This document shows positions 16,614 through 24,714 of a stretch of DNA of 64,000 nucleotides, piece after piece. The translations under genes were made by a program, and so were the position numbers. Source of the DNA: an uncultured bacterium (GTDB taxonomy: Bacteria; Bacillota; Clostridia; Lachnospirales; Lachnospiraceae); the NCBI GenBank assembly GCA_905214675.1, contig CAJMMS010000002.1, positions 22,754-86,753 of the forward strand, written 5' to 3'. Position 1 is the first letter of the stretch; every line of letters starts with the position of its first letter. The notes beneath the pieces are model-generated. The model saw only the letters and a list, made by a program, of their open reading frames with translations. It was not told where the DNA came from and did no database searches.

Positions 16614-18023
16614 TTACTCCTCACCGTTGAAGCAGTAGGTACAGATATCGCATGGCTTGATTCCGATCGACTTGATCAGGTCATCGAGTCGGTGATAACG
16701 AAGACTGGTGAAATTCTGGATGCGGCAGATTTCATCGAGCATTGCCTGATAACGTTCGCTGTTAGGGTCTGCATATTCTTCCAGATATTTCTCCGCATCT
16801 TTTCCTTCGCGTTCCAGGATCACTCTTCTGGTGATCAGATCCAGTTCGGATTTGGAGCGGGAGAAGTTCAGGAATTTACATCCGTAGAGCAGCGGAGGAC
16901 ACGCCGGTCTGACGTGGACTTCTCTGGCACCGCTCTGGTACAGGAATTCGGTTGTCTCACGAAGCTGTGTACCGCGGACGATGGAATCATCGATCAGAAG
17001 CAGCTTTTTGTTCTTGATCAGGGCGTGTACCGGGATCAGTTTCATGCGGGCGATCAGTTCTCGCTGGCGCTGGTCTGTCGGCATAAAGGAACGTGGCCAG
17101 GTCGGTGTATATTTAATGAAAGGACGGGCAAATGGAACACCGGATTCATTGGCATATCCGATGGCATGTGCGATACCGGAGTCCGGGACACCGGCTACAA
17201 TATCAGGATCGACACTTCCTTTATCGCGTTTTGCCAGAAGTGCACCGCAGTTATAACGCATTTCTTCTACGTTTACGCCTTCGTAACTGGAGGTCGGATA
17301 ACCATAATAAACCCACAGGAAAGAACAGATCTTCATTTTCTTGCGGGGCGGAACAAGTGTTTCAAGACTCTCAGGTGTAAAATATACGATCTCGCCAGGG
17401 CCTAATTCTTTTACATCGCTGTAGCCAAGATTGATATAAGAAAAGCATTCGAATGCTGCACAATAGGCACCTTCACGGTGTCCAATGACAAGTGGAGTTC
17501 TTCCGTGGATATCTCTGGCCGCATAAATACCGTCTTTTGTCATGATCAGCAGCGTCAGAGAACCATCGATGGCTTCCTGGGCATAACGGATACCGTTTTC
17601 GAAGCTGTCCTGTTTGCAGATCAGTGCGGCAACAAGTTCCGTGGCGTTGATCTGACCGCCGCTCATCTCCTGGAAATGTGAATGACCGTCTTCGTAAATC
17701 TTATTCAGCAGTTCGTCCGCATTATTGATCTTTCCGACCGTTGTGATTGCAAAACTTCCAAGATGCGACTGGATCAGAAGCGGCTGCGGTTCGTAATCAG
17801 AAATACAGCCAATACCGAGATTTCCGGTCAGTTCTTCTACATCGCGTTCAAATTTTGTACGGAATGGAGAATTTTCGATGTTGTGGATAGAGCGGCAGAA
17901 ACCGTCCGATCCATGTGTAGCCATACCGCCGCGGCGTGTCCCTAAGTGAGAATGATAATCTACTCCGTAGAACAAGTCCATGATACAATCTGTTTTTGAA
18001 GCAACTCCAAATAGTCCTCCCAT
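16614..18023 (-). CDS. PurF-like amidophosphoribosyltransferase homologue lacking the glutaminase nucleophile
   Basis: A 469-residue protein with an Ntn glutaminase-like half (1-230) and a PRTase half with an intact PRPP loop, LLLIDDSIVRGTQ (DDSIVRGT at 345-352). Active PurF starts Met-Cys, and the cysteine becomes the N-terminal nucleophile; here the start is Met-Gly-Gly. The oxyanion Asn-Gly becomes Val-Gly (TVGKINN, about 95-101), and the usual Asp near SDTE is missing (GGQINATEL). A GGAGA site 8 nt before the ATG confirms the start. The C-terminus has CDICTYC, near where Bacillus PurF binds an iron-sulfur cluster. It may use free ammonia, or have another role. It will often be annotated as purF; I leave the symbol out because the first reaction of purine synthesis from glutamine is not supported. 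Confidence 0.88.
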   Translation of the reverse strand: MGGLFGVASKTDCIMDLFYGVDYHSHLGTRRGGMATHGSDGFCRSIHNIENSPFRTKFERDVEELTGNLGIGCISDYEPQPLLIQSHLGSFAITTVGKINNADELLNKIYEDGHSHFQEMSGGQINATELVAALICKQDSFENGIRYAQEAIDGSLTLLIMTKDGIYAARDIHGRTPLVIGHREGAYCAAFECFSYINLGYSDVKELGPGEIVYFTPESLETLVPPRKKMKICSFLWVYYGYPTSSYEGVNVEEMRYNCGALLAKRDKGSVDPDIVAGVPDSGIAHAIGYANESGVPFARPFIKYTPTWPRSFMPTDQRQRELIARMKLIPVHALIKNKKLLLIDDSIVRGTQLRETTEFLYQSGAREVHVRPACPPLLYGCKFLNFSRSKSELDLITRRVILEREGKDAEKYLEEYADPNSERYQAMLDEICRIQNFTSLRYHRLDDLIKSIGIKPCDICTYCFNGEE

Positions 18024-18097
18024 GTGCTAAATCTCCTTTATCTGAGTGTGTCTGTCCAGAATTCCGAAATACGGGAAAATATTCCAAACAGCGTATT

Positions 18098-18180
18098 GTA
18101 TGATGTTATGATGCCGGAAGCAACCAGACGGATTCAAGAATGCCTTTGACATTCTTGCTGTGGCTTGCGGGCATCACGTA
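18098..18180 (-). other. Structured leader/stem-loop upstream of the PurF-like gene
   Basis: Outer arms GATGCC/GGCATC (18110-18115, 18170-18175) and a perfect inner CAAGAATG/CATTCTTG stem with a 7-nt loop (18135-18142, 18150-18157). It sits between the fbp terminator and the PurF-like start codon. The outer arms resemble the stem of the repeat at 27213, so it may be a diverged member of the same family rather than a leader RNA. Confidence 0.5.
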
Positions 18181-18189
18181 GAGTGTAAC

Positions 18190-18220
18190 ATAAAAAAATT
18201 CGGGTGTCAAAACACCCGAA
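18190..18220 (-). terminator. Rho-independent terminator after fbp
   Basis: On the minus strand a perfect TTCGGGTGT/ACACCCGAA hairpin with a 4-nt loop is followed by seven T residues. Confidence 0.93.
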
Positions 18221-18224
18221 AAAT

Positions 18225-20114
18225 TTATTCTATTGTGCCTTCACGGTAAGCCTGAAGCAGCATTTTCAATCCTTTGATATCTTCCAGAATCTTTTTGCCG
18301 GTATCGGTATTGCGTACCATCAGCCGCTGCCGCTCCGTTTCGACCAGTTCAGATCTGGATTCGATGTCTTTATTTTCGGTCAGTGCGGCGTAGACGCTCT
18401 GGAATGGCTGGTGGGATTTGATGCGGATGCCGTGCGAATTGAAGATCAGCGTGTATCCGGCGATACCGGTTGTTTTGTGGTAACTTTTGCAGAATCCGCC
18501 GTCGATCACCATCAGACGGCCGTTTGCGCGTACCGGGTGTTCCCCTCTGGAGGTGCGTACCGGGGTGTGTCCATTGATGATATGTGACCTATCAGAATAA
18601 AGATTAAATTCATGAAGGATCATATTGCAGATTTTTTCCTGCTCGTAGTACTGATAATAAGGGTTGGATGCCTCATGCCAGGTACTTTCATCTTTTACAT
18701 AAGTACGCTCAAACGTTTTGATATTTCTGCCGGACAACGGTGATTTTCTGCCGCACCAGAGATACCACATAAAATCCAGTTCTTTTTGTGTGGCATCTTT
18801 GGACCAGGCACGCCTTGCGATCCGCTCGGCATAATCCAGATAATCACGTCCGCGGTAACGTTTTTGATGGAATACAACTCCTTCAAGATTGCCGCTCTCA
18901 TCGAGCGGTACACAGCCGTGGAAGAGAAGGTTTCCATTAAAAATGCGGTACATGCTGCCTTTCTGATAGAGAAAATCCATATGCTGACGCAGACGGACAC
19001 TGCCGACAAATGCCATGCGAAGCCCTTCCATTACTTGCTTTTCTTCCACGGTCAGTTCGTAAGAAACTTCCGGACTGGAAGGATCAAAAGAAACGGTCGG
19101 AAAAGTTTCTTCGCAGATCTCATAGTCTGTGCCAGCGATGCAGACGGTGTGATTTTGGACGTTGACTTGATGGAGCAGCAGTTTGTCGCTCATCTGATAA
19201 TCTGGGTTTCGAAGAATCACCTGTCCTTCCAGTTTAAATAAAAGGACAGAAATGGTCTTTAATGCCGCTTCCATCGGCTCTGTATCCGGATAAAGCTTTT
19301 CAGCAAACAGCGTCAGATCACGCAGGCTGATACCGTAGCTGTTTTCCAGAATGCGGATGTTATGATATTTTAAATTATTTCTTATGACGGTAGCGATACA
19401 TGCCTCACTTCCGGCAGCAGCACCCATCCAGAGAATGTCATGATTTCCCCATTCAATGTCCAGAGAGTGATAATTCATCAGAAGATCCATGATCCGGTCG
19501 GCACATGGTCCGCGGTCAAAAATATCTCCGACAATGTGCAGATGATCGACGGCGAGGCGTTTGATCAGGGCGGCAAGCACTTCGATAAATGCATCGGCAC
19601 TGTCAAGTTCCAGCAAAGTATCGATGATATTCTGATGATAGGCAACCTGATTGTCGTCCTCATCCTTCTGAACATGGATCAGCTCATCCAGAATATAAGC
19701 GTACTCATCCGGCATCGCTTTACGCACTTTGGAACGCGTATATTTGGAGGAGAGAAGGCGGGCAATCTCAATCAGCTCGCCGAGGATCACACGGTACCAT
19801 TCTTCGTTGTTACGGCTCTCTTTTTTCATCATTTCCAGTTTTTCAACCGGATAATAGATCAGCGTGCAGATTTCTTCCCGGTCGATATCCGAGAGTGTTT
19901 CCTCGAAAAGCAGATCCACTTTCTCACGGATCACACCGGAACAGTTATTTAAAATATGGCAGAAAGCTTCATATTCTCCGTGCAGGTCGCTCATAAAATG
20001 CTCTGTGCCTTTCGGAAGACCGAGAATCGCTTTCAGGTTGATAATCTCACGGCATACAGCCTGCTCCGTCGGATATTTTTCCGCAAGCAGTTCCAGATAT
20101 TTTTCGTCTTTCAT
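18225..20114 (-). CDS. fbp: Fructose-1,6-bisphosphatase, class III
   Basis: A 629-residue cytoplasmic gluconeogenic phosphatase of the Firmicute type (family length about 640). The metallophosphatase core is visible: FMSDLHGEYEAF near residue 42, VGDIFDRGPCADRI near 195, WGNHDILWMGAA near 220 and a late NGHTPV motif. The ATG at 20114 has GGAGA 7 nt upstream; the two codons further out begin with TTG and have no site. It follows the AGCS symporter by 31 bp, so the two are probably cotranscribed, and it ends at a strong terminator. Confidence 0.95.
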   Translation of the reverse strand: MKDEKYLELLAEKYPTEQAVCREIINLKAILGLPKGTEHFMSDLHGEYEAFCHILNNCSGVIREKVDLLFEETLSDIDREEICTLIYYPVEKLEMMKKESRNNEEWYRVILGELIEIARLLSSKYTRSKVRKAMPDEYAYILDELIHVQKDEDDNQVAYHQNIIDTLLELDSADAFIEVLAALIKRLAVDHLHIVGDIFDRGPCADRIMDLLMNYHSLDIEWGNHDILWMGAAAGSEACIATVIRNNLKYHNIRILENSYGISLRDLTLFAEKLYPDTEPMEAALKTISVLLFKLEGQVILRNPDYQMSDKLLLHQVNVQNHTVCIAGTDYEICEETFPTVSFDPSSPEVSYELTVEEKQVMEGLRMAFVGSVRLRQHMDFLYQKGSMYRIFNGNLLFHGCVPLDESGNLEGVVFHQKRYRGRDYLDYAERIARRAWSKDATQKELDFMWYLWCGRKSPLSGRNIKTFERTYVKDESTWHEASNPYYQYYEQEKICNMILHEFNLYSDRSHIINGHTPVRTSRGEHPVRANGRLMVIDGGFCKSYHKTTGIAGYTLIFNSHGIRIKSHQPFQSVYAALTENKDIESRSELVETERQRLMVRNTDTGKKILEDIKGLKMLLQAYREGTIE

Positions 20115-20145
20115 AGTCAAATCTCCATTTAAAGATGATGCGGCA

Positions 20146-21552
20146 TTATTTTTCTTTGCGTTCGTAATCTTTTAAGGAATCGATCGCCTGTCCGGACAGC
20201 GGGATCAGTGCCATCATATTGAAGATGGTCATCAGCCCGATGCCGACATCCCCGAGATCCCAGACAAAGGTGTAAGCGGCAAGCCCGCCGATAAATAGCA
20301 TGACAAGTGCCAGGATTTTATAGGCGGTCTGTGACAGCCAGTTGTCTCCGAACAGGTAGGCAACGTTGGAACGTGCATAGAACAGAATGCCGATAAACGT
20401 GGAAAAACTGAACAGAAACAGGATCACGGCGATAAAGATGACGCCGAATTCGCCCAGATGGTACTGCATGGCACTCTGAAGCAGATCCATCCCCTGAAGT
20501 CCGGTGATCTTATCAGCCGGAGCCAGCAGCATCAGCATCGCGGAACAGGTACAGATCAGGATAGTATCGATAAAGACACCGAATGCCTGCATAAGGCCTG
20601 CCTTTGCCGGATGGCTGATATCGGCGGCAGCGGCGGCACATGGAGCAGATCCGCTACCGGCTTCATTTGAGAACAGACCACGTTTGATCCCGTTCATCAA
20701 AACCGCACCGAATCCGCCGGCAGCCACCTGACGGATACCGAAAGCCTCCTCAAAAATCTGCCGGAATACAGAAGGAACAGCCCCTATATTTTTGATGATC
20801 ACAAACAGTGTGATCAGAAGGTAGCATCCTGCCATAACAGGAACAATGACATCCAGTACGTGTACGGTAGCATTTTTGCGAAGTACGACGACCGCAGCCA
20901 CAACAACAAGAAAAATGGTGGTGTACAGCGGCGGGATATGAAAGGCATTCTTCATGGCAGAACTTACGGAGTTGCTGATAACCTGGCTGATGCCGCACCA
21001 GCAGATCAGACCGGAGATCGCAAACAGAATGGCGATCAGGCTGCGGCGTTTTTCTTTTGCCTGCCCGGACTGCTTTTTCGAGATCCGCTTTGTCATAAAA
21101 TCATGGATATAATAAGCAGGACCGCCGCGGTAGCCACCGTAGAGCGGATCCTTCTGGCGGTAGATCTGAGCCAGCGTGCCTTCTGCAAAAGCAGTGGAAG
21201 AACCAAGCAGGGCAAGCAGCCACATCCAGAATACCGCACCGGCACCGCCGGCGGAAATGGCAGCGACAACGCCGACCAGATTGCCCATGCCGACACGGGT
21301 GGCGGTGGCAACGATCAGAGCCTGCAGACCGGAAATACTGCCAGCCTGAGAATGTTCGTTTTTCTCCATGGCGATCTTCAGCATATGAGGAAACCTGCGG
21401 ATCAGGACAAACCGGGTGCGGATCGTAAAATAGATCCCGGCCGGAACCAGAAGAAGCACAAGAAGCGAGAGACCGACCGAACTGCCGCCCGGAAGCGGCA
21501 GCGTGATCAGGTCACCCCATAAAAAATTGTAGACTGCGGTAATGATATTCAT
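20146..21552 (-). CDS. Sodium:alanine/glycine symporter (AGCS family)
   Basis: A 468-residue membrane protein with about ten to eleven helices. Family hallmarks include the G-rich ATATRVGMGNLVGV segment, GGPAYYI and the GLFSNEAGSGSAP motif. It imports alanine or glycine with sodium. The ATG at 21552 follows an AGGGGGA site; a longer open frame upstream lacks one. It is the first gene of a likely two-gene unit with fbp and is divergent from the LysR gene, which makes it that regulator's obvious target. Confidence 0.93.
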   Translation of the reverse strand: MNIITAVYNFLWGDLITLPLPGGSSVGLSLLVLLLVPAGIYFTIRTRFVLIRRFPHMLKIAMEKNEHSQAGSISGLQALIVATATRVGMGNLVGVVAAISAGGAGAVFWMWLLALLGSSTAFAEGTLAQIYRQKDPLYGGYRGGPAYYIHDFMTKRISKKQSGQAKEKRRSLIAILFAISGLICWCGISQVISNSVSSAMKNAFHIPPLYTTIFLVVVAAVVVLRKNATVHVLDVIVPVMAGCYLLITLFVIIKNIGAVPSVFRQIFEEAFGIRQVAAGGFGAVLMNGIKRGLFSNEAGSGSAPCAAAAADISHPAKAGLMQAFGVFIDTILICTCSAMLMLLAPADKITGLQGMDLLQSAMQYHLGEFGVIFIAVILFLFSFSTFIGILFYARSNVAYLFGDNWLSQTAYKILALVMLFIGGLAAYTFVWDLGDVGIGLMTIFNMMALIPLSGQAIDSLKDYERKEK

Positions 21553-21723
21553 AATAAAAATCCCCCTGTAAAATTTCGGATGCCTGTACCGGACATGAAA
21601 TGACGACACTTTTGCAGGCTGCATCAGCAGATTAGTATCAGCCGCACAATGCGATCGCCCGTCCGCTTATCGCTGACCTTTTTAAACTGTTGTAAAAATG
21701 ACTGATAATGGTAGCATCCTGTG

Positions 21724-21744
21724 GTAAACTATAGTATACTTTAC
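21724..21744. promoter_or_regulatory. Imperfect 21-bp palindrome between the divergent LysR and AGCS genes
   Basis: GTAAACTATAGTATACTTTAC is symmetric except at the centre and one pair of mirrored positions. It overlaps possible -10 hexamers on both strands. It is a good candidate operator for the LysR protein; the rest of the 21553-21871 gap shows no gene. Confidence 0.5.
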
Positions 21745-21871
21745 TTACATAGATTTGTAAAATGAATGATAATAATTTAAACCATCGAAAAAACCGATTA
21801 ACAATGATAGTGGAGAAAAATATTTTTTTCTGTGCAGTGTATTCCGTTTTTTGATACAAGGAGACCAGATC

Positions 21872-22759
21872 ATGGACATGAAAAACATCAACACATTTAT
21901 TTACACCGCCGAACTTGGCAGTTTCACAAAAGCCGCCGAGCTTTTAGGTTATTCACAGTCTACAGTTTCATTCCAGATTCGGCAGCTGGAGGAGGAGCTT
22001 GGCACCGTTCTTTTTGAGAGGATCAACCGCACGGTGGCACTGACGGACCGGGGTAAGGAGATCCTGCGTTATGCCCATCGCATGAAGCAGCTTGCCGGTG
22101 AGATGCAGGAGATGGTGCAGCCAAAGCAGGAGGTGCGTGGACATCTGCGGATCGCCATGTCCGATTCTTTATGCGAGGAGATTGCGGAGAAACTGTTTAT
22201 TCTTTTGCAGCAGAAGTACCCGGAGGTTACGATGAAGATCGTGATCGCCGGCACAGATGAGATGTTCCGGCTTTTAAATCAGAATCAGGTGGATTTTGTA
22301 TACACACTGGACCGTCACATTTATCACAGTGATTATGTGATCGTCACGGAGAGCCGGGAGGCAGTGCATTTTGTGACAGGATATCAGAACAGATTAAGCA
22401 GAAAGAATCAGATCCTATTGGAAGATCTGATCTGCCAGCCGTTTATCCTCACGGAAAAAGAAATGAGTTACCGCAAGCTTTTAAGTGAATATCTGGCGAG
22501 CAGGTCGCTGGAGATCCAGCCGGTTTTTGAAGTGGGTAATACAGAACTGATCTGCAGGATGCTGGAAAAAAACACATCGGTAGTCTCGCTTCTGCCAGAT
22601 TATGTAACAGAAAAGGCAGTACGGGAAAAAAGACTGGTGCGCTTGGATGTGAAAGATTTTCAGCTTGAGATATGGAAACAGCTCTTATATCACAGAGATA
22701 AATGGATCTCACCGCAGATGCAGGCATTTATGAATGTAATAAAAGAGGTGCAGGCATGA
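21872..22759 (+). CDS. LysR family transcriptional regulator
   Basis: A 295-residue regulator. Residues 1-60 are the winged HTH (FIYTAELGSFTKAAELLGYSQSTVSFQIRQLEEELG), followed by a linker helix and a periplasmic-binding-like effector domain from about 90 to 290. The ATG at 21872 follows AGGAG by 8 nt. It is transcribed away from the AGCS symporter, the classic LysR arrangement. The effector is unknown; an amino acid is plausible from the neighbour. Confidence 0.93.
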   Translation: MDMKNINTFIYTAELGSFTKAAELLGYSQSTVSFQIRQLEEELGTVLFERINRTVALTDRGKEILRYAHRMKQLAGEMQEMVQPKQEVRGHLRIAMSDSLCEEIAEKLFILLQQKYPEVTMKIVIAGTDEMFRLLNQNQVDFVYTLDRHIYHSDYVIVTESREAVHFVTGYQNRLSRKNQILLEDLICQPFILTEKEMSYRKLLSEYLASRSLEIQPVFEVGNTELICRMLEKNTSVVSLLPDYVTEKAVREKRLVRLDVKDFQLEIWKQLLYHRDKWISPQMQAFMNVIKEVQA

Positions 22760-22849
22760 AGAATTTGATGCCTGCTATCAGAGGGAGGCGGATATGCGAA
22801 GGCAGATTTGGATCTCCCCTTTTTCTGACTGATTTATATTACAAAAAGA

Positions 22850-22878
22850 TTGACACAGAACGCTTATACATGTATAAT
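22850..22878 (+). promoter_or_regulatory. Consensus sigma-A promoter with no clear gene
   Basis: TTGACA at 22850-22855 and TATAAT at 22873-22878 with exactly 17 bp between. The first certain start codon downstream is at 23172. Confidence 0.8.
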
Positions 22879-22898
22879 AATCACAAAATGATTTTAAA

Positions 22899-23108
22899 AT
22901 AAATTCTATCTAACTTTCATTGCCGTTCGGCAGGAAAATCCAACAAAACTTCATACCTGCACAGAGTGGCTTGAAAAATACAAAAATGATATCTTAGGAG
23001 AACTTTTTGACAAAACAATATTTGCAAATGGTTCGTTACAAAATGAGTTTCACGATTTTGATATCTCAGGCTGTTTTGTATCAGGAAAATATCAGCAAAG
23101 CTGATCAG
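22899..23108 (+). pseudogene. Startless open stretch, possible coding remnant
   Basis: About 68 codons stay open (including TEWLEKYKNDILGEL and NGSLQNEFHDFD) and end at TGA 23106-23108, without an ATG or GTG start and without a ribosome site. The amino-acid mix looks protein-like, but I do not recognise the family. It may be the tail of a gene lost by deletion. Its 3' end lies in the stem-loop repeat. Confidence 0.3.
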
Positions 23109-23150
23109 AATTGCGTGTCAGGTTTTGCGTACATTTCAATTGAATCAATA
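23070..23150 (+). repeat. Dispersed stem-loop repeat, copy 2
   Basis: Resembles 13681-13760. ATCAGC/GCTGAT pair around AAA (23091-23105), where copy 1 has GTCAGC/GCTGAC: a compensatory change. The following CAGAATTGCGTG matches CAGAATCGCGTG. The gene starting at 23172 lies directly downstream. Confidence 0.7.
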
Positions 23151-23171
23151 CAAAAAGAAAAGGAGCAGCCT

Positions 23172-23765
23172 ATGGGAGAAAAAGATATTACAGAGAAACT
23201 GCTGGAAGATTATAATGATGTATTTGCAGATATTATAAACGGACTGATTTTTAAGGGAGAACAGCGGATTTTGCCGGAATCTCTAAAAAATGCACAGGTT
23301 CATTCTCAATATAAAGCAGAGGACGGAAAAGTGCATGAACTGGAAAGAGATGTGATAAAATACTGGAAAGAAAAAGAAGTCGAATTGGCGATCTGCGGAA
23401 TCGAAAACCAAAGCAATGTGAAAAAATATATGCCATTTCGTGTTATAGGATATGACGGTGCTGCATATCGTAGCCAGTTACTGGATGACAGAAAAGAAAT
23501 CTTACCGGTCATGACCGGAGATGAACGATATCAGAAAATATTTCAGGAAAAGAGAGGAGTTAAAAGTATGTGTGATGTAGCAGAAAGACTCGAAAAAATG
23601 GGAATGGAAAAAGGGCTGGAAAAAGGGTTGGAAATTGGCAAAAATACAGGTATTCGCGAAGAGAAAATCCGTGTATACAAGAAACTTCTTGAAAAAGGAT
23701 TTTCAGAACAGGAAGCACAGGAGATAACGGAACTTCCGGAGTCACTGGGGATGCAAAACTGTTAA
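23172..23765 (+). CDS. Rpn family (YhgA-like) PD-(D/E)XK nuclease/transposase-like protein, internally shortened
   Basis: A 197-residue protein. Residues 1-110 match the N-terminal half of Rpn recombination-promoting nucleases (ITEKLLEDYNDVFADIINGL..ILPESL, then ELERDVIKYW and LAICGIENQS, where Asp and Glu-x-Gln are candidate active-site residues). Residues about 138-197 match the C-terminal tail (GLEKGLEIG repeats, KKLLEKGFSEQEAQEITEL). Full-length homologues are about 300 residues; the central part after ILPV appears deleted. The frame is intact, so a short protein may still be made. AGGAG precedes the ATG; the frame is open upstream without a site. Function in this form is doubtful. Confidence 0.75.
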   Translation: MGEKDITEKLLEDYNDVFADIINGLIFKGEQRILPESLKNAQVHSQYKAEDGKVHELERDVIKYWKEKEVELAICGIENQSNVKKYMPFRVIGYDGAAYRSQLLDDRKEILPVMTGDERYQKIFQEKRGVKSMCDVAERLEKMGMEKGLEKGLEIGKNTGIREEKIRVYKKLLEKGFSEQEAQEITELPESLGMQNC

Positions 23766-23798
23766 AAATATGATCAAATAGTGACTGAGATACGGAAG

Positions 23799-23834
23799 AT
23801 CTGCGGCAGAAAACAACTGCCGCGGATTTTTTCT
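23799..23834 (+). terminator. Terminator after the Rpn-type gene
   Basis: ATCTGCGGCAG/CTGCCGCGGAT, an 11-bp stem with a 7-nt loop, is followed by a T-rich tract. Confidence 0.9.
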
Positions 23835-23854
23835 TTTTTCGGCAAGAATCCGGT

Positions 23855-23883
23855 TTGAAAAATGGCAGATTCTATGATAGAAT
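23855..23883 (+). promoter_or_regulatory. Promoter of the alpha/beta hydrolase gene
   Basis: TTGAAA at 23855-23860 and TAGAAT at 23878-23883, 17 bp apart, with the start codon 41 bp downstream of the -10. Confidence 0.75.
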
Positions 23884-23923
23884 AGAGTGCATAATTTGAG
23901 AACGTGACAGGGAGCATTGAAAA

Positions 23924-24490
23924 ATGAAAAAGAAACTGGCCGTATTTTTTCCGGGGAGACGCTATGGTGTAGACTGCCCGCTGCTTTATTATGCAGAGTC
24001 GATCTGCAGGGAAAAGGGATATGATACGCTGCTGATGCACTATTCGGAGTACAGGGACAAAAAAGACATGATCACCATCGAAGAGAATATCAGACAGACG
24101 CTGTCTTATGTGCGTGGACGGATCAGGGAAAGAGATCTCACAGGATATGATGAGATTCTTTTTGTGTCAAAGAGCCTGGGAACGGTATCGGCGGGATGGC
24201 TTGCAGATGCACTGGAGAAGGAAAAACGTGTGAAACCGGGAACGATCCGTCATATTTTCATGACACCGCTTGCACAGACCTTCCCGTATATGCAAAAGGG
24301 AAGATGCATTGTGATAAGTGGAGAGCTGGATCGCTATCTGGAACGGAAAAAATTAAAAAAATTCTGTAAAAAGCATGAGATTATGTGGTATTGTTTCCCG
24401 GATGTCGGGCACAGTATGGAACATGAAAAAATCAAAGATACCCTGAAGACAATGAAGAAGATCATGAAGATCGTGGAAAATTATGTATGA
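23924..24490 (+). CDS. Small alpha/beta hydrolase-like protein
   Basis: A 188-residue cytoplasmic protein with the core of an alpha/beta hydrolase. The likely nucleophile is the serine in VSKSLG (a GxSxG variant), the acid the Asp in SGELDRY and the base the His in VGHSME near the C-terminus. It begins MKKKLAVFFPGRRYG, a first strand with a short oxyanion turn. Substrate unknown. It has its own promoter and stands alone. Its TGA is the first element of the stem-loop repeat that follows. Confidence 0.75.
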   Translation: MKKKLAVFFPGRRYGVDCPLLYYAESICREKGYDTLLMHYSEYRDKKDMITIEENIRQTLSYVRGRIRERDLTGYDEILFVSKSLGTVSAGWLADALEKEKRVKPGTIRHIFMTPLAQTFPYMQKGRCIVISGELDRYLERKKLKKFCKKHEIMWYCFPDVGHSMEHEKIKDTLKTMKKIMKIVENYV

Positions 24491-24690
24491 TACCAGGGAA
24501 CCAATATGAGCATAAAAGTGGGATGCTGCTCCAACGATATGCGAATACTGGGGTGCTATGTGCCAGTGGCACATGTTTAGCACCGACCGAAGCGGAGCGT
24601 AGAAAGGATTGTGAGAATGGAAAACATAGAACAATCCGCAGGTAGCATAAGTTGATGGGCTTTGACCTCAACACCATATTATTAAAAAAT
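24488..24690 (+). repeat. Structured intergenic repeat, copy B (with 110-nt inserted domain)
   Basis: Outer stem TACC (24491-24494) with GGTA (24641-24644). Inner hairpin GGATTGT (24606-24612) with ACAATCC (24631-24637). Then comes a conserved 3' tail (GTTG..GGGCTTTGACCTCAACACCAT). Between the outer arm and the inner hairpin is a separate hairpin, GGTGCT-TGTGCC/GGCACA-AGCACC (24552-24584). It shares the outer stem, inner hairpin and tail with 27213-27300. It fills the gap before the flavoprotein gene. Confidence 0.65.
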
Positions 24691-24714
24691 ACAATACAAT
24701 CTGGAGGAAACAGG

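Noticed and set aside
24488..24714. T-box, SAM or flavin riboswitch before the flavoprotein gene
   Set aside because: None of the conserved cores is visible; the same module occurs at 27213 before an unrelated glycosyltransferase gene, which favours a dispersed repeat.
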